Positions 52,605-62,263 are shown, numbered from the stretch's first letter. The stretch is 64,000 nucleotides of DNA from Pseudomonadota bacterium (GCA_018240425.1 JAFEFU010000012.1:124001-188000); one strand, 5' to 3'. Numbers and translations: made by a program. Notes: generated by a model not told the origin, from the sequence alone.

Positions 52605-53395
52605 TCCGCGTCGAAGGCCATTTCGGCGAGCTGATCCAGGGCCGGCTCGGGCCGCGGGGGCCGGTCGCGCTGATCAGCCTGCCCTGCCCGGCGCTCGCCG
52701 TCGAGGCCCGGCCCTCACCGCTCGCCGATCCGCACGGGCTCTTGCCGCCGGCCCGGTCGCGGGCGCTTCTCGCCGCGCTCGACCTGTCCGACCCGGGCCC
52801 CTTCACCCTCTCGGCCTCCATGCCGCGCGGCGGCGGCGCCGGCGCCTCGACCGCGGCGCTGGTGGCGCTGGCGCGGCTCGCGGGCTCCGGCCACCCGCCC
52901 GAAGCCCTGGCCCGCGCCTGCGTCGCCGTCGAAGGTGCCAGCGATCCCCTGATGTTTGCGGCGCCCGAGCGGCTTCTGTGGGCCTCGCGCCGCGCCACGG
53001 TGCTGGACCGTCTGCCGCCCCTGCCGCGGCTTGCCGTGATTGGCGGTTTCTTCGGACCGAACCGGCGCACCGATCCCGCCGACGAGGACTTCCCCGACAT
53101 CGCGGACCTGGTCGAACCCTGGCGGCAGGCGGCAGCGGCGGGCGACCTCGCGGGGCTTGCGGCGCTGGCCAGCACATCGGCGCGGCGCACGCTCGACCGG
53201 CGCGGACCCGCCTCCGACCCGACCGAGGCCATCGCCCGCGCCACCGGCGCGCTCGGCCATGTCATTGCCCATACCGGATCGGCGCGCGGGCTGCTATTCC
53301 CGGAAGGATCGATTCCCCCGTCGGCGCTCCTGGCCCTTGCCGGTGCCGGCTTCCGGCGTATCGTGAGCTTTGCGGTGGGGGGATGCGCGCAATGA
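52601..53395 (+). CDS. bluE: GHMP kinase, probable L-threonine kinase (BluE/PduX-like)
   Basis: A 264-residue GHMP-superfamily kinase. 'GHFGELIQGRLG' near the start and the ATP loop 'MPRGGGAGASTAALVAL' (P75 to T84) fit PduX/BluE, which phosphorylates L-threonine for the aminopropanol arm of cobalamin. In Rhodobacter capsulatus BluE has this role. It is coupled to the phosphatase (ATGA) and to the downstream cobD/cbiB gene. The C-terminal 'AGFRRIVSFAVGGCAQ' is less conserved. Confidence 0.85.
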   Translation: MIRVEGHFGELIQGRLGPRGPVALISLPCPALAVEARPSPLADPHGLLPPARSRALLAALDLSDPGPFTLSASMPRGGGAGASTAALVALARLAGSGHPPEALARACVAVEGASDPLMFAAPERLLWASRRATVLDRLPPLPRLAVIGGFFGPNRRTDPADEDFPDIADLVEPWRQAAAAGDLAGLAALASTSARRTLDRRGPASDPTEAIARATGALGHVIAHTGSARGLLFPEGSIPPSALLALAGAGFRRIVSFAVGGCAQ

Positions 53396-54333
53396 CGGGC
53401 GCGGGGATCATGCTGGCCGCCTTGGCCATCGACGCCGCGGTCGGCTGGCCGGCGGTCGTCTTCGCCATGATCGGCCACCCGGTGACCTGGCTCGGCCGCC
53501 TCATCACCAGGCTCGAGAAATGGCTGAATCTCGCCGGCACCGACGAGGACGACCGGCGCCTGGCCGGGGTGGCGGCGGCGCTTCTGGTCATCGTGCTGTC
53601 GGTGATCGTGGCCCTGGTCGTGCAGTGGCTCCTGCCCGAGACCCTGGGCGGCCTTCTCGTGTCGGCACTTCTCGCCTGGCCGCTCCTCGCGGCGCGCTCG
53701 CTCTTCACGCATGTCGCGGCGGTGGCCCGACCGCTCGCTTCGGGCGACCTGACCGCCGCGCGGGCAGAAGTGGCCAAGATCGTCGGTCGCGATCCGGCAC
53801 GGCTCGACGAAGCCGGGGTGGCGCGGGCGGCCCTGGAAAGCCTGGCCGAAAACGCCTCGGACGGAGTGATCGCGCCCCTCTTCTGGGGGGCGATCTTCGG
53901 CCTGCCCGGCATCGCTGCCTACAAGGCGATCAACACGCTCGATTCGATGATCGGCCACAAGACGCCGCGCCACCTCGCCTTCGGCTGGGCGGCGGCGCGG
54001 ATCGACGATGTGGCGAACCTGATCCCGGCGCGGCTGACCGGCCTTCTGTTCGCCGCCACCTCGCCCAACGCACCGGCGGCACTCGCCTGCATGGTGCACG
54101 ACGCGGGCAAGCACCGTTCGCCCAACGCCGGCTGGCCCGAGGCGGCACTTGCCGCCTCGCTGGGCGTGCGCCTGTCGGGGCCGCGGGTCTATGACGACCA
54201 TGTCGCCGACGAGCCCTGGATCAACGGCGAGGCCCCCGACCCCGGCCCAGGCGACCTGGAGCGCGGCCTGCGCCATTACCGCATGATGATCCTGGCGGCG
54301 GCGGCGATCCTCGCCGTCCTCTGGCTGGTCTAG
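53392..54333 (+). CDS. cbiB: Adenosylcobinamide-phosphate synthase (CbiB/CobD)
   Basis: A 313-residue inner-membrane enzyme attaching aminopropanol phosphate to adenosylcobyric acid. 'DAAVGWPAVVFAMIGHPVTW', 'ALESLAENASDGVIAPLFW' and 'YKAINTLDSMIGHK' are the conserved blocks. I use ATG 53392, overlapping the bluE stop, with GGGG about 10 bases before; ATG 53383 in frame is also possible. It is followed by the threonine-phosphate decarboxylase gene after 3 bases. Confidence 0.92.
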   Translation: MTGAGIMLAALAIDAAVGWPAVVFAMIGHPVTWLGRLITRLEKWLNLAGTDEDDRRLAGVAAALLVIVLSVIVALVVQWLLPETLGGLLVSALLAWPLLAARSLFTHVAAVARPLASGDLTAARAEVAKIVGRDPARLDEAGVARAALESLAENASDGVIAPLFWGAIFGLPGIAAYKAINTLDSMIGHKTPRHLAFGWAAARIDDVANLIPARLTGLLFAATSPNAPAALACMVHDAGKHRSPNAGWPEAALAASLGVRLSGPRVYDDHVADEPWINGEAPDPGPGDLERGLRHYRMMILAAAAILAVLWLV

Positions 54334-54336
54334 GCC

Positions 54337-55302
54337 ATGCGCGACCACGGCGGCAATCTCGACCAGGCGGTCGGCACCTTCGGCGGCACGGCGGATGACT
54401 GGATCGACCTGTCGACCGGCATCAACCGCCTGCCCTATCCGCTGCCCGCCCTGCCGCCTGCGGCCTGGACCGACCTTCCCACCCGCGCGGCGATTGCGGC
54501 GCTCACCGACGCCGCCCGCAGCGCCTGGGCCAGCCCCGCGCCGGTCGTGGCGCTTGCCGGCGCACAGGCCGCGATCCAGACGATCCCGCAGCTTGCCGCC
54601 CCCGGCATGGCGCGGGTGCTGGCGCCCACCTACAACGAACATGCCGCCAGCCTGCACGCCGCCGGCTGGCAGGTTCAGGAAGTCTCTGACCCGGCGGACC
54701 TGGCCGGCGCCGACCTCGCGGTCGTCGTCAATCCCAACAATCCCGACGGCCGGCTTCTCGCCCCCGAAACCCTGCTCGCCCTCTCGGGTCAGGTCGGCCG
54801 GCTGGTGGTCGACGAAAGCTTCGGCGACATCTGCCCCGAGGCTTCGCTCGCCCCCCGGGCCGACCGGCCCGGCCTTCTGGTCTTGCGCTCGTTCGGCAAG
54901 TTCTACGGCCTCGCCGGGCTGCGACTCGGCTTCGCCTTCGGCCCCGGCCCCGACATCGCCCGGCTCGCGGCGCTTGCCGGGCCCTGGCCGGTGTCGGGCG
55001 CCGCGATCGCGATCGGGCGGACGGCGCTGGCCGATGCCGCCTGGGCCGAGGCCACCCGCGCCCGGCTCACCACCGACGCGGCGCGACTCGACACTTTGGC
55101 CGCCGCCGCCGGCTGGCGGCTCGTCGGCGGCACCACGCTGTTTCGGCTCTATGACAGCGGAAACGCCGCAGCGGAGCAGATCCGCCTCGCCCGCCACCGC
55201 ATCTGGTCGCGCGTCTTTCCCTGGTCCGACGGCTGGCTGCGTCTCGGCCTGCCGGGCCCGGCCTCGGAATGGGCGCGGCTCGAACGGGCGCTGGCACCAT
55301 GA
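54337..55302 (+). CDS. Threonine-phosphate decarboxylase
   Basis: A 321-residue PLP-dependent aminotransferase-fold enzyme making (R)-1-amino-2-propanol phosphate from L-threonine phosphate (CobD in Salmonella, CobC in the aerobic scheme). 'HGGNLDQAVGTFGG' and 'DLSTGINRLPYPLP' match the N-terminus; the PLP Lys is K188 in 'LRSFGKFYGLAGLRLGFA'. It uses the product of BluE. Its stop overlaps the bluB start (ATGA). Confidence 0.92.
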   Translation: MRDHGGNLDQAVGTFGGTADDWIDLSTGINRLPYPLPALPPAAWTDLPTRAAIAALTDAARSAWASPAPVVALAGAQAAIQTIPQLAAPGMARVLAPTYNEHAASLHAAGWQVQEVSDPADLAGADLAVVVNPNNPDGRLLAPETLLALSGQVGRLVVDESFGDICPEASLAPRADRPGLLVLRSFGKFYGLAGLRLGFAFGPGPDIARLAALAGPWPVSGAAIAIGRTALADAAWAEATRARLTTDAARLDTLAAAAGWRLVGGTTLFRLYDSGNAAAEQIRLARHRIWSRVFPWSDGWLRLGLPGPASEWARLERALAP

Positions 55303-55931
55303 CCGAAAGGCTCTTCACCGCCGATCAGGCGGCGACGCTCGACGACATCCTGCGCTGGCGGCGCGACGTGCGCCATTTCCGCACCGATCCGGTGCCGGCG
55401 CCGCTGATCGACCGGCTGCGGCAGGCGATGGGCCGCGCGCCCTCGGTCGGCAATGCCCGGCCCTGGCGGGTGATCCGGGTGCGCGACTGCGCCCTGCGCG
55501 CCGCCGTGCGCGCCGAATTCTGCCGCTGCAACGATCTCGCCGCCGCCGCCTATGACGACAGGGCCCGCGCCGACTATCTGCGGCTGAAGCTCGCCGGCCT
55601 GGACGAGGCGCCCGAGCATCTCGCCGTCTTCACCCACACCGACCCCGCCGAGGGCCGCCATCTTGGCCGCCGCACCATGCCGGAAACCCTGCGCCAGTCG
55701 ACGGCGATGGCAATCCATACGCTGTGGCTGGCGGCCCGGGCCGAAAACCTCGGGGTCGGGATGGTCTCGATCCTCGATCCGGCGCGGATGGTGTCGCTGT
55801 TTTCGGTGCCCGAGGGCTGGGAATTCAGCGCCTACCTTTGCCTCGGCTGGCCGGCCTTTCACGACGACACGCCGCTCCTCCACCGCGCCGGCTGGCAGGA
55901 AAACCGCGAACCGGAGTGGGACGAGCGCTAA
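55299..55931 (+). CDS. bluB: 5,6-dimethylbenzimidazole synthase
   Basis: A 210-residue oxygen-dependent flavin-destroying enzyme of the nitroreductase fold, which converts FMNH2 to the lower ligand DMB. 'DILRWRRDVRHFRTDPVP', 'GRAPSVGNARPWRVIRV' and 'AENLGVGMVSILDPARMV' are typical BluB segments. It makes the ligand activated by CobT. It is the last gene of the plus-strand cobalamin operon and its stop overlaps the convergent flavoprotein stop. Confidence 0.94.
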   Translation: MTERLFTADQAATLDDILRWRRDVRHFRTDPVPAPLIDRLRQAMGRAPSVGNARPWRVIRVRDCALRAAVRAEFCRCNDLAAAAYDDRARADYLRLKLAGLDEAPEHLAVFTHTDPAEGRHLGRRTMPETLRQSTAMAIHTLWLAARAENLGVGMVSILDPARMVSLFSVPEGWEFSAYLCLGWPAFHDDTPLLHRAGWQENREPEWDER

Positions 55932-57109
55932 GCCGACCCCGCCAGTCGCGCCGCCGCCGCCCGCCCGGCATGGCGGCCGGTGGCAAGGCAGGCGGTCAGC
56001 AGATAGCCCCCGGTCGGCGCCTCCCAGTCCAGCATCTCGCCCGCCGCAAAGACACCGGGAATGGCGCGCAGTTCCAGCCCGACGGTCAGGCTCTCGCCCG
56101 CGATGCCGCCCGCCGAGGAGATTGCCTCGGCCAGCGGGCGCGGGCCTTGGTGGGGGACCGGCAGCGCCTTGATCAGACGGGCCAACGCCAGGGGATCGGC
56201 GGGCAGGGGCCGCGCCCATTCCAGGAACAGCGCCAGCCGCACCGGATCGGCCAGCGCCGCCTTGCGCAGGACATTCCCGATGCTGTCGTGCCCACGCGGC
56301 CGCGCCAGCCGCGCCGCCAGATCGTCCAGGCTGCGGTCGGGGGCAAGGTCCAGCAGCAGCGCCGCCCCGTCGCGCACCGGGGCCGAGACCGCATAGACGC
56401 CACCGCCCTCGATCCCGCGTTCCGACAGCACGAACTCGGCCCGCACCCTGTGCCCCCCGGCCATCAGCGCACAGCCCTTGACCGGCTGGCCCATGTGCGC
56501 CGCCATCCGCCCCGACCAGTCGATGCGGAAGCCCATGTTGGCGGGGCGAAAGGGCGCGATGCCCACCCCGCGCGCCGCCAGCCACGGCACCCAGGCCGCA
56601 TCCGATCCCAGCCGCGGCCAGCTGGCCCCGCCCAGCGCCAGCACCGCGACCTCGGGGCGCAGCTCCACCGGCCTCTCAGGCGTGGCAAAGGCGAACGCAT
56701 CGCCCCGGAACCCCTCCCAGCGCCAGCGGGTCCGCAGATCGACCCCCAGCCCCGCCAGCCGTGCCAGCCAGACGCGCAGCAGGGGAGAAGCCTTCATCCC
56801 CACCGGAAACACCCGCCCGCTCGACCCGACAAAAAGGCTCTGTTCCAGCCCTTTTGCCCAGTCCTGCACCTGCCTCGGGCCAAAGTCGCGGACGATGCCA
56901 CGCAGCCATTCGGCGCTGATCCGATCGGCGAACACCGCCGCATCCTCGTCCCTGGTCAGGTTCAGCCCCGACTTGCCTGCCATCAGGAACTTGCGGGCCG
57001 GCGTCGGCTTGGCCTCGGCGACCAAGGGCGCGAAGCCGGCCCGCGCCAGTTCCCCGGCGGCCATCAGCCCGGCCGGCCCAGCGCCGATGACCAGCGCCCG
57101 CACCCTCAC
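55928..57109 (-). CDS. YhiN/HI0933-like flavoprotein (TIGR03862 type)
   Basis: A 393-residue FAD-binding protein. 'RALVIGAGPAGLMAAGELAR' is the dinucleotide motif, 'FLMAGKSGLNLTRDED' and 'VFPVGMKASPLLRVWLARL' follow as in the HI0933 family, and 'GVFAAGEMLDWEAPTGGYLL' closes the FAD domain. Function in cells is unknown. The start is GTG 57109, overlapping the stop of the MscS gene (GTGA). Confidence 0.85.
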   Translation of the reverse strand: MRVRALVIGAGPAGLMAAGELARAGFAPLVAEAKPTPARKFLMAGKSGLNLTRDEDAAVFADRISAEWLRGIVRDFGPRQVQDWAKGLEQSLFVGSSGRVFPVGMKASPLLRVWLARLAGLGVDLRTRWRWEGFRGDAFAFATPERPVELRPEVAVLALGGASWPRLGSDAAWVPWLAARGVGIAPFRPANMGFRIDWSGRMAAHMGQPVKGCALMAGGHRVRAEFVLSERGIEGGGVYAVSAPVRDGAALLLDLAPDRSLDDLAARLARPRGHDSIGNVLRKAALADPVRLALFLEWARPLPADPLALARLIKALPVPHQGPRPLAEAISSAGGIAGESLTVGLELRAIPGVFAAGEMLDWEAPTGGYLLTACLATGRHAGRAAAARLAGSA

Positions 57110-58416
57110 GCCTGCGCGCCGCGCATCTCGATCACCCGGCGCGGATAGGGCATCTCGATCCCCTCGGCCTTCAGCGCCCGCCAGATCGCGAACAGCACCT
57201 GGCTGCCATACTTGTTGCGCCCGTCGTCGATGCCGCTCACCCAATATTCCACCGCGAAATCGACCGCGCTTTCCCCGAAACCGCGCAGCTCGCAATCCGG
57301 CCCGTCCGGCGCCGCCAGCACGAACGGCAGCGCCGCCACCGCCCGCTCGATGATCTCGGGCACCCGCTCGATGTCGGTCTCGTAGCTGACCGAGAACGGC
57401 GCCTCATAGCGGTTGGCGCTGCCCTGGTCGGAATAGTTCACCACCCGCGTGGTGATGAAATGCTCGTTCGGCACCACGATCCAGCGGCCGTCGAAGGTTT
57501 CCAGGATGCAGGCGCGGGCGGTCATCCTGACGATGGTGCCCTTCTCGCCGCCGTCCAGTTCCACATAGTCGCCGACCGTCGCCTGTCCCTCGATCAACAG
57601 GATGATGCCCGAGATGAAATTGGCGGCGATCTGCTGCAAGCCCAGCCCGATCCCCACGCCCAGGGCACCGCCCAAGACCGCAATGGTGGTCAGGTTGATG
57701 CCCATGATCTGCAAAAGCAGCAGGAAGGCCGCGCCGAAGATCGCGACCTCGGCCGCCTTGGCCGCCAGCTCGCGGGTGGCCGGGCGCAACTCCTCCTGCG
57801 CCTTGATATAGTCGGCACTCTGCCGGTTCGACCAGGACCCCAGCCAGAACAGCAGGCTTCCGGCCACCGCGCCTCGCAACAGCGCCATCACCGAAAAGGT
57901 GATGTTGCCCATCTCGATGGTCAGCCCGTCCAGCCAGGCGCCGACCGGCCCGGCCAGGCCCAGCGCATAAAGCGCGGCGACCGGAATCAGCACATAGCGG
58001 CCCAGAAGCCGCAGGAACGGGTCGCGCAGCACATGGGCCACGAACAGCCGCGCCGCCAGGAACAGGAACAGCCGCTTGCCAAAGGCGATCACGGCACCCG
58101 AGCCGAACACCTGGCGGGTAAAGGCCTCGCCCAGCGCGGTCAGGCCATAGGCGATCAGGGGCAGCACCATCGGCAGGAACCGCAGGGCCAGACGCACGAT
58201 CACCGGCAAGAGCCCCTGCGCCTCGGCCATCGGCGCCAGCCACGCCTTCAGGCGTGGCAACAGCCGCCGCTCGGCCAGCGCCGCCAGCCCCCAGGCCACG
58301 AGAAGCAACGCGAACTGCGACCAGGCGGCAGGGCTCGACCCCCAGCCCAGCGCCAGCTGCCACAGCTGGGTGGCATAGTCCCTGATCCTGTCGACGATCT
58401 CCGCCTGCCCGCCCAT
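57106..58416 (-). CDS. MscS-family mechanosensitive ion channel
   Basis: A 436-residue inner-membrane channel. Several N-terminal helices precede the pore helix TM3 ('VLGGALGVGIGLGLQQIAAN') and beta domain 'QATVGDYVELDGGEKGTIVR' with 'ETFDGRWIVVPNEHFITTRV'. Extra N-terminal helices make it larger than E. coli MscS (286). It releases solutes on osmotic downshock. I use ATG 58416; frame residues upstream do not look coding. Confidence 0.9.
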   Translation of the reverse strand: MGGQAEIVDRIRDYATQLWQLALGWGSSPAAWSQFALLLVAWGLAALAERRLLPRLKAWLAPMAEAQGLLPVIVRLALRFLPMVLPLIAYGLTALGEAFTRQVFGSGAVIAFGKRLFLFLAARLFVAHVLRDPFLRLLGRYVLIPVAALYALGLAGPVGAWLDGLTIEMGNITFSVMALLRGAVAGSLLFWLGSWSNRQSADYIKAQEELRPATRELAAKAAEVAIFGAAFLLLLQIMGINLTTIAVLGGALGVGIGLGLQQIAANFISGIILLIEGQATVGDYVELDGGEKGTIVRMTARACILETFDGRWIVVPNEHFITTRVVNYSDQGSANRYEAPFSVSYETDIERVPEIIERAVAALPFVLAAPDGPDCELRGFGESAVDFAVEYWVSGIDDGRNKYGSQVLFAIWRALKAEGIEMPYPRRVIEMRGAQA

Positions 58417-58474
58417 CGCCACCCCGCCAGCCTTGCACCCCACCTCTGGCAACAAATCGGCGGCCAGACAAGCC

Positions 58475-59242
58475 TCAGCGGCAGAGTGCCGCCAGAAGCC
58501 CCGCATGGACCTGTGGCGCGGCGGCGAGGCAGCCGGCCGTGCGCGGATCTTCGCGGTTGAAGCGTAGCGCCGCACCCAGCCGGTCGGTGACCCGCGCGCC
58601 CGCCCGTTCGGCGATCAGGCCGCCGGCGGCGATGTCCCATTCCCAGCTTGGCCGCAGGGTCAGCATCGCGTCGAACGCGCCCTCGGCCACCAGGCACAGC
58701 CGCCAGGCCAGGGACGAGCGGAACATGCGCCTGACCGGCGGCACCGCACGCCAATGTTCGGGCATCAGCGTGCTGCGCGCGCTGAGCAGCGTTGCGCCGT
58801 CGAGCCGGTCGCGGCCCGAACAGCGGATCGGCGCGCCGTTCAGCAGCGCCGGCCCGTCGGCGCTGGCCGAGTAAAGCCGGTCCTGCGCCGGCAGGAACAC
58901 CGCCGCAGCCGTCACCCGCCCCGCCTCGGCCACCGCCAGCGACAGCGCGAAATCCGGGGTGCCGTCCAGAAAGGCGCGGGTGCCGTCGATCGGATCGACG
59001 ATGAAGCAGCGCCCCGCCGCCAGCCGCCCCGGCGCGGCGCTTTCCTCCGACAGCCAGCCATAGTCGGGCCGCGCCCCGCGCAGATCAGCGGCAAGCCGCG
59101 CATCCACTGCCAGGTCGGCCTCGCTGACCGGCCCGGCGCCATCTGCCTTTTCCCAGACCTCGGGCGCCTGCCGCCAGTAACGCAACGCCACCGCGCCGGC
59201 CGCGCGCGCCGCCTGCTCCAGAAGTACCCGGTCGCCGCTCAT
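58475..59242 (-). CDS. Inositol monophosphatase-family phosphatase (IMPase/CysQ-like)
   Basis: A 255-residue Mg-dependent phosphatase. Metal motifs 'WLSEES' (E66/E67), D83-P-I-D86-G-T and 'WEWDIAAGG' are all visible. Alternatives are 3'(2'),5'-bisphosphate nucleotidase (CysQ) or a sugar phosphatase; context next to pmbA, DUF4170 and a WaaA-like gene recurs in alphaproteobacteria. ATG 59242 overlaps the pmbA stop (ATGA). Confidence 0.85.
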   Translation of the reverse strand: MSGDRVLLEQAARAAGAVALRYWRQAPEVWEKADGAGPVSEADLAVDARLAADLRGARPDYGWLSEESAAPGRLAAGRCFIVDPIDGTRAFLDGTPDFALSLAVAEAGRVTAAAVFLPAQDRLYSASADGPALLNGAPIRCSGRDRLDGATLLSARSTLMPEHWRAVPPVRRMFRSSLAWRLCLVAEGAFDAMLTLRPSWEWDIAAGGLIAERAGARVTDRLGAALRFNREDPRTAGCLAAAPQVHAGLLAALCR

Positions 59243-60585
59243 GCGCCGGCGATGGTCAGCCCGTCGATCAGCAGGCTCGGGACCATGTGGCTCAGGTGCG
59301 CCCGCGCGTCGTTCGCGGGCACGATCCGCATCAGCATGTCGCGCAGGTTGCCCGCGACGGTGCATTCATTGACCGCGAAGGCGATCTCGCCGCCCTCGAC
59401 CCAGAAGCCCGAGGCGCCGCGCGAATAGTCCCCGGTCGTCGGGTTGACCGAGGCGCCCAGAAAGCCGGTCACCAGCAGGCCGGTGCCCATAGCCGCCATC
59501 AGATCCTCGCGGCTCTGCGGCCCCTGGGTCAGGACGATGTTGCTGTTGCCAGGCTGCGGCGGCGCCGATGTCCCGCGCGAGGCCGAGGCCGTCGAGCGCA
59601 TCCCGAGCCGCCGCGCCGTGCCCAGGTCAAGCGTCCAGCCGGTCAGCACGCCATCCTTGACGATATCGCGCCGATAGGTCGCCAACCCCTCGCCGTCGAA
59701 CGGGCGCGACCCCGGCAGGCGCGGGCGCAGGGGGTCTTCGGTCAGGCTCAGCCCTGCGGGCAGCACCGGCAGGCCCAGCGCGTCCCGCAGCCAGGATGCG
59801 CCGCGGACGATGGCGCTGCCGTTTGTGGCTGCCAGCAGATGCCCGATCAGGCTGGCGCTGATCCGTTCGTCGAAAAGGACCGGGAAGCGCCCGGTCCCGG
59901 GCTTGCGGGCGCCGGCGCGGGCCACTGCCCTTTCGCCCGCCTGCCTTCCGACCTCCTCGGGCGACGGCAGGTCGGCCTGATGGGCGCGCGATTCGGCGGC
60001 CCAGTCCCGCTCCATGCCCAGCCCCTCGCCGGTGATCGCCACCGCCGAAACCGAGCGCGAGGTGCGCGCATATCCTCCGGCAAAGCCGTTGGTCGCCGCC
60101 AGATGAAAGCGCCGCCGCGCGTAGCTGGCCGAGGCGCTGTCGATCTGTGTAACGCCTTTGACCGCCAGCGCCGCCGCCTCGGCGCGCCGCGCGTCCTGCT
60201 CCAGATCGGCGGCGGCCGGATCGGGCGCCGGGTCGGCCAGCTCCAGCCCGCCGCCGTCGCGCACCGCCGAGAGGTCACCCGCCTCGGCCAGGCCGAGCGA
60301 CGTATCCTCGGGCGCCTCGCGCGCCATCGCCACCGCCCTTTCGGCCATCTCTGCAATGGTGCGCGCCGACAGGTCCGAGGCCGATACCGCCGCCTGCCGC
60401 CGCCCGACCAGCACCCTCAGGCCGATCTCGATCCCTTCGGCGCGTTCGGCCTGTTCCAGGGCGCCCTTGCGGACATCCGCCGAAATCGCGGTTCCGTCCA
60501 CCGCCATCGCGTCCGCCTCGGTCGCCCCCGCCTTGCGCGCCGCCTCAAGCAGCGCCGCCGTCAGGCCTTCCAGTCTGTCACTCAT
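59239..60585 (-). CDS. pmbA: PmbA/TldE-family metalloprotease component
   Basis: A 448-residue TldD/PmbA-family protein. 'GNSNIVLTQGPQSREDLMAA' and 'VTGFLGASVNPTTGDYSRGA' are diagnostic of the PmbA (TldE) branch, which lacks the zinc HExxxH of TldD and works as its heterodimer partner. TldD is not in this window. The start at ATG 60585 gives the expected family length. Confidence 0.92.
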   Translation of the reverse strand: MSDRLEGLTAALLEAARKAGATEADAMAVDGTAISADVRKGALEQAERAEGIEIGLRVLVGRRQAAVSASDLSARTIAEMAERAVAMAREAPEDTSLGLAEAGDLSAVRDGGGLELADPAPDPAAADLEQDARRAEAAALAVKGVTQIDSASASYARRRFHLAATNGFAGGYARTSRSVSAVAITGEGLGMERDWAAESRAHQADLPSPEEVGRQAGERAVARAGARKPGTGRFPVLFDERISASLIGHLLAATNGSAIVRGASWLRDALGLPVLPAGLSLTEDPLRPRLPGSRPFDGEGLATYRRDIVKDGVLTGWTLDLGTARRLGMRSTASASRGTSAPPQPGNSNIVLTQGPQSREDLMAAMGTGLLVTGFLGASVNPTTGDYSRGASGFWVEGGEIAFAVNECTVAGNLRDMLMRIVPANDARAHLSHMVPSLLIDGLTIAGA

Positions 60586-60631
60586 CCTGCCCGTCCCGCC
60601 TTGCCTCGCCCCGACATATGCCGCCCCGGCC

Positions 60632-60669
60632 CAAAGCGAAAGGGCCGCCCGGCATCACCGGACGGCCCT
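60632..60669 (-). terminator. Rho-independent terminator after the DUF2125 gene
   Basis: On the minus strand a 12-base stem with one mismatch (60669-60658 pairing with 60652-60641) around a 5-base loop is followed by TTTCGCTTT. It lies 19 bases past the stop of the DUF2125 gene and before the pmbA start, so it ends the DUF2125 transcript and separates it from pmbA. Confidence 0.65.
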
Positions 60670-60687
60670 CCGCCGATGCTTAAACGC

Positions 60688-62199
60688 TTACTGAAGCCGC
60701 TGGCCGTTGGCGTACAGCCCGCCGTCTTCCTTGAACTCGATCTTCGATTTCACCGCGTCGTCGCCCGCCGGAACCGTGAACATGCCCAGCATCATCTTGT
60801 AGCCGGTGACCTGTTCGGCCGGCAGAAGACCCATCGCCGACAGGTTGTCCATCAGCTTGTTGGCCCCGGTCAGGGTCAGGTCAACGGCGCCGACCGGCTT
60901 TGGCGTCGGGCCGCTGTTGTCGAAGGTGACATCGCCGGTCCCGGTCAGCTCGGCGCCGACCGCCTTGACCTGAAGCTGGTTCAGCTTGGCCGAGGACACC
61001 TCGAACGGCGCCGTGCCGCCACCGCCCTCGGCCTTCTTCACCAGTTCCTCGCTCTGCTTGGGATCGAAAAGGTCGATCAGCGGCTTGATCGAGCCGGTCA
61101 GGTCCAGCACCAGCGTCGCCGGGTCATGCGGCAGCTTCGCGCTCGGATCGACCATGTTCCACAGCTCGTCCGACACCTTCAGGTCGATCAGCTTGACCAT
61201 CAGCGCCGCGGGCTTGGCCTCGTCGGACTTCGACACCGGCATGGCGAAGTTGAAGGCCTGCTGCGCCAGCGAGGCTTCGACCGGGAAGGGCATCGGCCCA
61301 GAGATCGACAGCTTTGCGTCCACCGAGTCGCCGCCATAGGCGATCCCGTCCTTGGACATCGACATGGCCAGCTTGCCCGCCCCGCCGCTGCCCTCGACCT
61401 TGACCGGCCCTTCCTTGCCGGTGGCGTCTGCCTTGAAGGTGCTGGCGGCATAGGCCAGGTCGCTCTTGAAGGCAAAGCCCGCCTGCATCGCCGCGTTCAC
61501 GTCGGCCATGCTGGCCGCCGCCGGGATCATGCCGCCGCCGGTGCCGGTCAGGCCCGAGACCGACCCGCTCATGTTGAACGTGCCGCTGCCGTCGGGTGCG
61601 GCCCCGGTCACGGTGAAATCGACCGAATCGGCCTTCATGTCCTGGGTGATGGTGCGGCCGTCGGCCTTGTCGACATGGCCCTTGCCGCTGCCGCCCTTGA
61701 CCGCCAGCTGGAGCTTGACCGGTGCATCCTGGCCCTCGGCCTTCACCTCGTCGACCGAGAAGGTCAGGTCCGGCATCGCATATTCGGAATCCATGCTGTC
61801 GGTCGTGCCGCTGAAGCGCGCCGAAAAACCGGTCTGGGCAACCTTCATCTTCGTCTCGACCGGCTTGCCGTCGGCGGGCGTCACCGTCATCGCCATCGGC
61901 AGTTCCGCCGGCAGGGTCAGTTCGACCGAGCCGTCGCCTGCGTCCTTCAGCCTCAGTTCGCCGAGGGTGAACTCCGTCTTTGCCGTCGCGGCATCGCCCT
62001 GGGCCCACTTCACGTCCTTGATGACCAGCGTGTCGCCGTCGCGGGCCTCGGACCCGGCGGTGATCGTCTGGCCCATGCCGGCGTAATAGTCCTTCCACTC
62101 CTGCCAGACCTGTTCGGGCGTCACGTCGGCATGGGCGGCGCCGGCGCACAGGATCGCGGCAAGCAGCGCGCTGGCGCTCAGGGGGGTGGTTCGGTTCAT
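60688..62199 (-). CDS. DUF2125 protein, probably periplasmic
   Basis: A 503-residue protein of the Rhodobacterales-typical DUF2125 family. It has a Sec signal peptide (about residues 1-24, 'SALLAAILCAGAAHA'). The rest is repetitive beta-rich, Gly/Asp/Lys-rich sequence ('LTLPAELPMAMTVTPADGKP') resembling large envelope-barrel or AsmA-like segments, but no motif allows a role. AGAGGAC precedes ATG 62199. It has its own terminator (60632-60669) and shares an operator-rich divergent region with the crotonase gene. Confidence 0.85.
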   Translation of the reverse strand: MNRTTPLSASALLAAILCAGAAHADVTPEQVWQEWKDYYAGMGQTITAGSEARDGDTLVIKDVKWAQGDAATAKTEFTLGELRLKDAGDGSVELTLPAELPMAMTVTPADGKPVETKMKVAQTGFSARFSGTTDSMDSEYAMPDLTFSVDEVKAEGQDAPVKLQLAVKGGSGKGHVDKADGRTITQDMKADSVDFTVTGAAPDGSGTFNMSGSVSGLTGTGGGMIPAAASMADVNAAMQAGFAFKSDLAYAASTFKADATGKEGPVKVEGSGGAGKLAMSMSKDGIAYGGDSVDAKLSISGPMPFPVEASLAQQAFNFAMPVSKSDEAKPAALMVKLIDLKVSDELWNMVDPSAKLPHDPATLVLDLTGSIKPLIDLFDPKQSEELVKKAEGGGGTAPFEVSSAKLNQLQVKAVGAELTGTGDVTFDNSGPTPKPVGAVDLTLTGANKLMDNLSAMGLLPAEQVTGYKMMLGMFTVPAGDDAVKSKIEFKEDGGLYANGQRLQ

Positions 62200-62263
62200 T
62201 GCAGTCCTCTCGCAACAAAGGCGTCTGTGGAAATCCGCCGCACCATAGCAAGATGCCCGGCGC

